Part shown: in pieces, positions 57,544 through 64,000 of the stretch
Position numbering within the stretch: the stretch's first letter is position 1
Layout: the number at the start of each line of letters is the position of its first letter
Source of the DNA: Symsagittifera roscoffensis
Lineage: Eukaryota > Xenacoelomorpha > Acoela > Convolutidae
Assembly: GCF_963678635.1 (NCBI RefSeq)
Contig: NC_087065.1
Span: forward strand, 34,225,679-34,289,678
DNA length: 64,000 nt
Direction of reading: 5' to 3'
Program-made: the position numbers and the translations under genes
Notes under the pieces: model-generated
Database searches by the model: none
Told to the model about the DNA's origin: nothing
The model's input: the letters and a program-made list of their open reading frames with translations, nothing else

Positions 57544-57809
57544 TTAGGAGGTTTCAAACGTTCTTGAAATTGCAATTAGCAATGCGGATATGATGAAGTG
57601 AATGATAAAAAACACTCGGTCCAGAAAATAAGCGAGATATTTCCACTCATTTTGCATTTGCTCCCCGTCGTCATTAAGTACCTGGACCACATCTATAGAT
57701 TTGACATTGCTCATCTGTTGCAGTCCGAGAATAAATGTGAATCGACTCGAGATAATGACTCGCACCAAATTCCACACTCGTCGACCACTAGTGTGGTGAA
57801 TATTGACAA
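57544..57809 (-). CDS. Receptor last exon (VVNIHH, short loop, M4)
   Basis: The acceptor ccattttag precedes 57809. It encodes VNIHHTSGRRVW, a short loop, the amphipathic stretch before M4 (NEWKYLAYFLDRVFF), M4 and the TAA at 57546-57544. Confidence 0.88.
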
Positions 57810-60800
57810 CTAAAATGGCATTTTAAGAATTCTAAAAAAAATTAGGCTTCCTAGGTCAAAAAGCAATATGGCATGAACCAATGCATTGTTTTGCCAGTTT
57901 TTATAAATGTTAACAAAATTTTATTTCATTGAATTTTTAAACATCTTTAAATTAAGTTTGATTTGCAGCCTAATATTTTTTTTGATATCTTGAATCCCAT
58001 TTTTACCGAAAAACTTAATGAAAGTTATGAAAAAAGTTATGAAAAGTTATGAAAGTTATGAAAAAATGACTCATGATAGCTATGTTGTTCTAAAAGCACC
58101 ATACTCAGTTTGATGATTTGTTTGTAGTATCTAATTTTGCCACACTAGAACATAGCTCTTCTCTACTTATTCGAATTATTAATCTGTTCTACTTGCCCAA
58201 GACAGCCGACAGACAGTTTGCAGACAAATGTACGAACACTAGCCGCATAGTTTTTATTGCCAAGGGAAGATTCACGGAGCTAAAAGGGAGCATGTCAAGG
58301 AGACTTCCGAAAATGACCATCTGAGCCAGCAGAACTGTGACCGCGAACGAAACCTATGCAATCAATCAAAATAAACTGAAACAATCCATTTGAAAAAAAA
58401 AAACAATTTGTATCTTTTTAAAATAAAATTATTTAATATAAGAGATATAAATTTTTAAGAGCTACAGATCTGTATCGAACAATTTGAGTGCGATCAAAAC
58501 CTATGCAATCAACTATAAAAAATGAAATTATCCCATTTTAAAAAAGTTTCTAAACGTTTAATAAAAAGTTGTATATATTAGTCAAAATTGAATGGCCAAA
58601 ATGTCAAAAACTAGTTGATAAAAATTTGCCACAGTACTCACCCAAAAGGCCCGTCATAGCGGGGACCAGCTCGATTTTTGAAGAATCCAGAAAAAAAAAT
58701 TTCTAAATGTTCACTGAAATTACGCAAAGTCTCAGGTCACATCTTTAAATGCTCACTGAGACCTTAAATATTGGCTTAAGCGCCTCCTTAACTTAATGAA
58801 TTCGTCTTTCAATGAAAAAATTTTGATTTGGGTTTGTACCCAAGTTCCCGGATTGACTTCTATACAAAAAATGCTAAAAACCTTCAAATTTTTATTTAAA
58901 TACTTTTGAAAAATTTTGTTGCCGTTTTTTCTTGAAAGAAAAGTTTTTTTTTGTTACGAAACTGTATGATACGAACTTCATAAAAAACTGTATGATACGA
59001 ACTTCATAAAAAACTTTTCAAGAACAGGAGAATTTGATTGCTTTACGTTTTATCCGCTAAGCCTTCTTTGTTAACAAACAAATTGCTTCTGAAAATCTTT
59101 TTTTTTGGCGTGCAAAGTTTTCATATAATTGTCTACAAAACAATCGAGAACCAGTATTCTTACACAGAAAAATCAAAAATCACAAAGAAGGCTTTCTGTG
59201 ATGCTAGAACTATTCAGTTACAGTTTTAGATAATATCATTCAAATCTTAATCTGTCCAAAAAATAGGCCACAATTTTCAACCACTAAAGTTTTCGAAAGA
59301 GATGCCTCATAGCCATAAGCAAAAACAACACTGCTCGTATCAGGGCGAAGCCCTGAATGTTGCGACTATTTTTTAAGGTCAATGAAGCAGTATTAACATG
59401 AGTAAGTTAAATGTAGAAAAACAAGAAAAAAAATAAAACAAAATTTTTTTTAATTTGAGATTTTTTGTGAAAATCATCCCCCACACACAATTTTCACTAA
59501 AGAGGTACAAAGTTTGTACAAAATCGATGGTGGCGAATAAGCTTCCTTCAACTGGAACAATTTTTTAGACGCAATAGTGCAAAAATTATTAGTGCGAAAA
59601 TTATCGCGCGTTAATTGTCCCAAATTGACCAAAATGACAATCTGTAAACCCCCATAACTTTACAAAAAAAATCACAAGTGAAATATCTTTTCAAATTTAG
59701 GCTCAGAACAAAACTATTTTTTTAATGATATAAAAAAAATTCCATTAAAAATGGTTATTTAAAAGTCGAAAATTGTCTGAAGAAGAAAAACCACCCCGAT
59801 CACAAATATTCCGGTACTTATATATAAACCTTTTCACCGGATTCCACCGGGATGAAGAAAGTGAGGGAAGACAGAAAATACAGAGCTGCAAATGGAAAGA
59901 TGAGAGCAGCGGTAAAGAACTCAGGTCTGCGTCGGATCCTGATCTCTGAAATCACTCCATTCAAGATGTTCCCATTCCATATTCTAGTTTCCGTTGCCAT
60001 TATCGCTGGAAACTCCAGAATCCATTGGTCATTTATCATGTAATTATCAAGTGGCAACTCGTATTTCTCAGATTCCGCATTCCAAAAGCTCGCTTCAACG
60101 GCTGAAAAAATAGCTATGTTGAAAACCAAGTCTGTGGCTAAATTGCGTGCTAAAACTTGGAGTTGATTATCAGAAAGCTCAATTCTCAAAGTAACCCAAC
60201 ATGATGATTAGAAAATTTGTTCTCGTTCCAGGCTATTTTGATACTCTAGGAGGGACAACGAAAGTAGAAAACTACACTAAGTGCTGCCAACCCATTCGGT
60301 AGTTGCTGCTCGTCGACAAGAACTGTGTGGCTTTCAGTTGACAAGTCTGCTGATCGGCAGGGAATTTGGAGACATCAAAAGCACAGGACATCTTCATTGT
60401 CAAGAGAGAAGAATATGCAACCACTGTACCGTTGCTGTATACTCCCTGGCGACTGAAGCCACTGTACGTCTGCTCAGTCGTCTGCAACATCACTAAATAT
60501 ACAAAAAGCCACCAATATCCTGATATTTATTGTAAATTGAGTTATTTTTCAAATTCACAAATGATAAAACTATCAAAAAACAAAATCTTTTCTGTTTTTT
60601 TTAAAGTTTTCTTCTCATATGCAGGTTTTTTTAAATACAAATTAGTTAATTTCATATCTAAAAACTCCAGTAGAAGAATAGCCAGTTTTTATCTTCGATT
60701 TTTTTTGTTCTGACTTTTTTGCCGTCTTTTCTGACAGGTTATTTAAATTATATTAATCAATCAACTCCAAATCTGTCTGGAAAGCTGAAAAGCGATATAA

Positions 60801-62061
60801 GAACACCGTTTTTGTAAGAAATAATAATTGTTTGTTTGATTTTATATAGCAGCTCGAATCACGACTGCAATGGTTTCAATATTATACGTCAATCACTTCA
60901 ACTGATGTTTATGATTTGCATGATAAATACTCCAAAAGGAGAAATTCATTCACCCCACCTTGGGGTTCATCAGAGCAATGCTTATAATTTTACAGTTTAT
61001 AGAGGAAAAATGTGAAAAAGTACATTTTTACAAAAATTTACCAATGTCGGGGCTCCAGAAAGTTCCTGCTGGTACCAAAATTATATCCATAGATCCATCT
61101 CCATATAAACTGGGATCCCAAGCAGCACTTGGTGATGTGTAGTAGACGTAGAGAAAAAACTTAATCTCCCCCACTCCATTTTTCACATCCACGTTCAGTA
61201 TTTGGAACAAGTCCATGTACACATACACTGTTGGGCAACAATTTTTAGAATTGAGGCTCTAAAAAAAGTAAAACTTATTTATTGACATTTTTTTTCTTGA
61301 TATGCTTTCCCTCAACGAGTCGACACCACCCATCCACCAACCAGCATCTCCAGTGATTACGCCATCCATTTTTGGACTTCAAAATTTTACCGGCTGGTGT
61401 TTTCATGGCGTTTTCTAAGACCGTCGAAAAAATATTAGATCCACTGATTGAAAGATAGCCTATTTATTTCGGTATTCGTAAAAATATTCGTGATAGTGTC
61501 AAAATTTTATTTTTTTCCTCAGCAACAATAAAATGGAAAAGAAGCTGTAACAAACACAATCAAACTGAAAAATGGTTTTTTGCTTAAACTATATAGACTG
61601 ATGAACACATTACTCAAACTATGTCTTAACCATTTGGTCATGACTCTTGCCTATCGGAACTTCGTGAAATTAAATAATAACCATGAGCTGCTTAAGGGGA
61701 AGGGGAGAGTGTTGCGTTCGCTTCCATCTTTGTTGTTTCGACTCCCAAACACTCTTTGCATATTTTTGACATGAACCATTCTTCTTTTTTTATCACTCTT
61801 TGCATATTTTTGACATGAACTATTCTTTTTTTTTAAAAGTTTGCACCCCTCCCTTGAGATCCGCGCCTGATGATAACAAACATAAAAAACATTGACACAA
61901 AAACAGGTCCTCTGGGATACTTAGGGGAGCCTCAAGCTTTTTTGATCCCTGTTTTGTTGCTCATATCAGCAGGAGGCATGTATTTCGGAACCACAGCAGT
62001 CAAGTTGTCAATAAGTTCTCGCTCGAAGTCGACTCCATTTGACGCAATATTTTGAGTAGAT
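57544..62061 (-). CDS. Nicotinic-type Cys-loop ligand-gated ion channel subunit (six exons, signal-peptide exon missing)
   Basis: The exons 62061-61949, 61227-61042, 60492-60292, 60101-59830, 58353-58197 and 57809-57544 join in phase. Motifs in order: ERELIDNLTAVVPKYMPP, VYVYMDLFQILNVD, AAWDPSLYG, WSPDIVM, the Cys-loop CAFDVSKFPADQQTC, INDQWILEF, IRIRRRPEFFTAAL entering M1, GEK then the M2 pore helix VSFAVTVLLAQMVIF, M3, VVNIHHTS, NEWKYLAYFLDRVFF, M4 and the stop. It acts as one subunit of a pentameric neurotransmitter-gated channel in the plasma membrane. Glu before Lys at the M2 start and Leu at 9' point to a cation channel. No adjacent Cys pair in loop C is seen, so it is a non-alpha type. 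The cytoplasmic M3-M4 loop is very short (about 45 residues). The N-terminal exon with the signal peptide was not found. Confidence 0.88.
58019..58062 (+). repeat. Short tandem repeat around gaaagttatg
   Basis: Four imperfect units of (g)aaaagttatg in the last receptor intron region. A simple-sequence repeat. Confidence 0.7.
58197..58353 (-). CDS. Receptor exon 5 (M2 pore helix and start of M3)
   Basis: The acceptor ttgcatag is followed by GTTTCG. The exon encodes VSFAVTVLLAQMVIFGSLLD and most of M3 (KTMRLVFVHLSANCLSAVL). Joining to VVNIHH at the family-typical spacing requires a GC donor, TTGG/GCAAGT, which matches the GC-AG intron consensus. Confidence 0.85.
58846..59015. mobile_element. 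R2-family fragment with a duplicated 27-bp segment
   Basis: The left terminus cccggattgacttctata resembles the R2 end. The module actgtatgatacgaacttca is repeated in tandem at 58962-59015. The right end is missing. It lies in the receptor intron between M1 and M2. Confidence 0.5.
59324..59822 (+). mobile_element. R1 element, copy 7, ending at a splice donor
   Basis: Starts aacaacactgctcgtatc with an intact stem-loop (tcagggcgaagccctga). It keeps the interior blocks and ends within attccggtactt, about 20 bases short of the usual end. The donor of receptor exon 4 (GT at 59829-59828) follows at once, so the element forms the first part of the intron as transcribed. Confidence 0.7.
59830..60101 (-). 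CDS. Receptor exon 4 (loop C and M1)
   Basis: The acceptor tattttttcag and donor GAAAAG/GTTTAT bound 272 bp. It runs from AVEASFWNAE through IRIRRRPEFF, the hydrophobic M1 and SGEK, ending in phase 0. The donor lies 8 bases from the end of an R1 element in the intron. Confidence 0.88.
60292..60492 (-). CDS. Receptor exon 3 (Cys-loop)
   Basis: The acceptor tatatttag and donor ATGG/GTTGGC bound 201 bp. It contains the 15-residue signature CAFDVSKFPADQQTC with the invariant FP.D.Q..C. Confidence 0.9.
61042..61227 (-). CDS. Receptor exon 2 (ligand-binding beta strands)
   Basis: The acceptor cccaacag and donor ATTG/GTAAAT bound 186 bp. It encodes VYVYMDLFQILNVD, AAWDPSLYG and PAGTFWSPDI; the split codon gives PDIV. 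Confidence 0.85.
61750..61840 (+). repeat. Tandem duplication of about 50 bp
   Basis: cactctttgcatatttttga with catgaac(c/t)attcttctttttttt occurs twice in a row. It lies in the receptor intron between exons 1 and 2. Confidence 0.7.
61949..62061 (-). CDS. Receptor exon 1 (N-terminal helix)
   Basis: The acceptor tcttcatcag precedes 62061. It encodes STQNIASNG and FERELIDNLTAVVPKYMPP. The frame must join VYVYMDL of the next exon after ACAG, and the following bases are GGATCA, so the donor would be GG rather than GT. Confidence 0.7.
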
Positions 62062-62399
62062 CTGATGAAGAAAATAACGGTTCCCAGGAAAAACGGATCA
62101 AAGATCATTTCGAGTTTTTTTTTCGCTTTCAGATTGAAGTGATCAAGTTAATAATTCAAAATAGAAAACGGAAAAATAAAAAAGCTATTTCAAAATAATG
62201 AAATTTGTGACTGCAGCAGCTGTTTAAATCAAATGTCTGTTTTAAGCTTCTTTAACTGTAATTATGACATTTTAAGCTGCTTTTAACATTAAAAAATACA
62301 ATAAACTTATATCAGTCGAATCAGCCAGAAAATCTTTCTCACTATAGCCCCTTCAGAATTACGACTCCCAAAAAATTGCAGAAATGAGTTAAATGACTT

Positions 62400-62645
62400 T
62401 TAAAAAACCTCCGAAAAAGTTTGAAAACTTCTTGCAAAAAATACTTTTCTCTTAAAGATTTTGCGAAAAACGTGATCTTGCATTAAGTTCAAGAATATTG
62501 CAAAATCTTCACTCATAGTAATACCAACCCATTTTGTTTCAGAACCTGAAGCCTGGCGTGTCATTCTGATCAATCGATCAGCGTCATTCGAATATTTTAC
62601 AGACCATTTATCCACCAGGGAAAGGACAGTGCAGCGCTTGGCCAT
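62400..62645 (-). CDS. Unrecognised 81-codon frame, possible exon
   Basis: The ATG-started frame MAKRCTVLSLVDKW...RLIRMTRQASGSETKWVGITMSEDF has a balanced amino-acid composition unlike the AT-run-derived frames nearby, but its last third (FKRKVFFARSFQTFSEVF) looks accidental. It lies 340 bp upstream of receptor exon 1 on the same strand. It does not encode a signal peptide, so it is unlikely to be the missing receptor exon. The family is unknown. Confidence 0.3.
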   Translation of the reverse strand: MAKRCTVLSLVDKWSVKYSNDADRLIRMTRQASGSETKWVGITMSEDFAIFLNLMQDHVFRKIFKRKVFFARSFQTFSEVF

Positions 62646-63224
62646 ATATGGAATTCACTTGGTTGAAAATCAAACATAACTTAATTATTTTTCAATATTT
62701 CTCTTGCAATAACAATTTTTCTGCCGTGATTTGAAAAAGATATTTCAAAAAAATTTATAAATGGTAAGTTAAGAACTGAAAAATCCTTAATTTTTATTTC
62801 CCATTTTAGCATTTGTTTTCCTTTTGAACTGAAAATATAGAAAATTTGATGTGTTGGCGTTCAATAGGTTTGCAATCAGGTTGATATTGATTATTAGTTT
62901 TAATTAATTTTGAGGCAAGCTTATCATTTTTTGTATGAAGTTACCGTACGGTGAATTTTTACAAATGATCAGGTAAATAATGCCGTATCATTAATCTATA
63001 TTCAGTAGTGATTGTACTAGACTCATTTTTATTTTAATTTTTTTGTGGCCAATTAAGACCTTAGGTCGCTGAAGGCAAATAAAAAACTTTGTGATGCTCA
63101 AAAACTGTTTGTAGGTTATGCTCAGAGGCAGTTTTGTGAGATAGTGGCGGTATAGTTGTTTCATGTGGCATAGCTTTGTCCCCCAGCGAGATACACAGAA
63201 AGGTTGAAACGCTCCAACTTTTCT

Positions 63225-63515
63225 GGGAAGGGGGGTGGATACCACCTCAGGGATTCGACCCCCTGCCGACTTAAAGGGTCCCCCCTTGTACTATTTTATC
63301 ATATCCATTTTTGGCTGACGGACCCAAAATTTTTCTAAAGGCGCCTTTGGCGCCAGTAGATACTAACTTTGGGGGATTGCGCGCCGAAAAAAGCGAAGTT
63401 TTTAGTAAGCAGTTTCCAAAAAGTGCCTAAAACGCTATTTTTGGCCTACTTTTTCAAAATTTAGCCTGCGGCGCAGAAATTTTGGTCAAAACAAGGTCTT
63501 CTTAGTGCTTTAATA
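63225..63515. mobile_element. hAT-type MITE fragment
   Basis: Reverse-orientation family blocks are present (gggattcgaccccctgccg, taaaggcgcctttggcgcc, gcctgcggcgcagaaa). The termini are lost. Confidence 0.6.
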
Positions 63516-63671
63516 TATATACAAATTAATTCACAATAATATTCAATTTATTAATTCATAATTTTTCGTTATTTTTAGTATCACTTTGTAAAAGAAAAAC
63601 ACTGAGAAATCAGTGCAATAAAAATACAACCTGTTTCAATCAAAACTATAATTGTGAACAAAAATTGATTT

Positions 63672-63917
63672 TCAACATCTTCGAAAATTGTGACGTCTCT
63701 TTAGTCCATGTATATCGCGCAACAGGTTTCCAATCGACCAGGCTTCATTTCTGAATGATAAAATTGGAATATCAGTACATTGCCTTTTCTTCTTCCTGGC
63801 CGTCAAAAGCATCAATGAGCACAAAACGTAACTTAGATAAACCAAACTCCACCCAAACTCTTTTATTCCTTTGCTTTCTGATGCTTGAGGTGTCTCTTGT
63901 TGCTCATAAGTCTGATT
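63672..63917 (-). CDS. Terminal exon of an unknown membrane protein gene entering from the right
   Basis: The acceptor aaaatttcag precedes 63917. The frame is open for 81 codons in phase 0 to TGA (63674-63672). It starts NQTYEQQETPQASESKG, then has a hydrophobic segment (about 17 residues, WSLVYLSYVLCSLMLL) followed at once by basic ARKKKR, a stop-transfer pattern, and ends in a charged tail with NLLRDIHGLKRRHN. No family recognised. The upstream exons lie beyond the end of the window. Confidence 0.42.
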   Translation of the reverse strand, partial: NQTYEQQETPQASESKGIKEFGWSLVYLSYVLCSLMLLTARKKKRQCTDIPILSFRNEAWSIGNLLRDIHGLKRRHNFRRC

Positions 63918-64000
63918 CTGAAATTTTCTGTTCACTCAACTTTAATTTTTGCAGGTTGATTGCATCTAGCCAAGAGTAGCGCCCACTCAGTTTTATACGT

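Noticed and set aside
59861-60043. Plus-strand frames over the receptor exons
   Set aside because: They are antisense shadows of receptor exon 4, whose minus-strand motifs and splice phases are clear.
61320-61430. Trp/Lys-rich minus-strand stretch (KSKNGWRNHWRCWLVDGW) as a transposase or receptor exon
   Set aside because: No family motif, no phase fit with the receptor exons, and it is too short to judge.

Overview
Gene-poor, AT-rich nuclear DNA from an invertebrate animal. The evidence is a Cys-loop ligand-gated ion channel, a scramblase-like protein and a secreted PAN/TSP1/C-type-lectin mosaic, all split by introns, set among retrotransposon remains and several families of short non-coding elements. 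Two introns of one small gene are only 44 and 50 bp, and the channel gene appears to use a GC donor and a GG donor. Together with large TE-filled introns and a possible same-strand gene pair, this would fit a larvacean tunicate with an expanded genome. That placement is inference only. No prokaryotic feature, rRNA, tRNA or CRISPR array was seen. Two 200-N gaps lie at 10334-10533 and 49024-49223.

Layout. 0-9 kb: a plus-strand secreted lectin-like gene (3340-4731, possibly with a last exon near 9.0 kb) and a decayed copy of its first exon at 2.7 kb. 10.5-19.1 kb: three tandem copies of a roughly 3.7-kb segment, two of them nearly identical. 19.8-23 kb: a nearly full-length but broken minus-strand LINE (LINE-A). 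23.4-24.0 kb: a possible solo LTR and a 300-bp hairpin. 24-31 kb: no recognisable gene. 31.6-38.6 kb: a divergent phospholipid-scramblase-like gene (minus strand, four phase-consistent exons) whose introns are packed with hAT-type MITEs, a 24-26 bp minisatellite and three head-to-tail copies of a rolling-circle-like element (family R1). 39.5-43.3 kb: plus-strand LINE-B, split by an 830-bp palindromic MITE (family R2). 43.5-50 kb: Copia-like fragments on both sides of a rearranged Ty3/gypsy remnant and an AT-rich block. 50-53 kb: minus-strand LINE-C broken by two R1 copies. 55.6-56.2 kb: an element of family R5. 56.6-62.1 kb: two minus-strand genes in series, a six-exon nicotinic-type receptor subunit and, 448 bp downstream, a three-exon gene for a 123-residue protein of unknown family. 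63.7-63.9 kb: the last exon of another minus-strand gene that enters from outside the window.

The protein-coding exons were worked out from splice sites whose phases agree along each gene and from family motifs. They have not been confirmed by transcripts.
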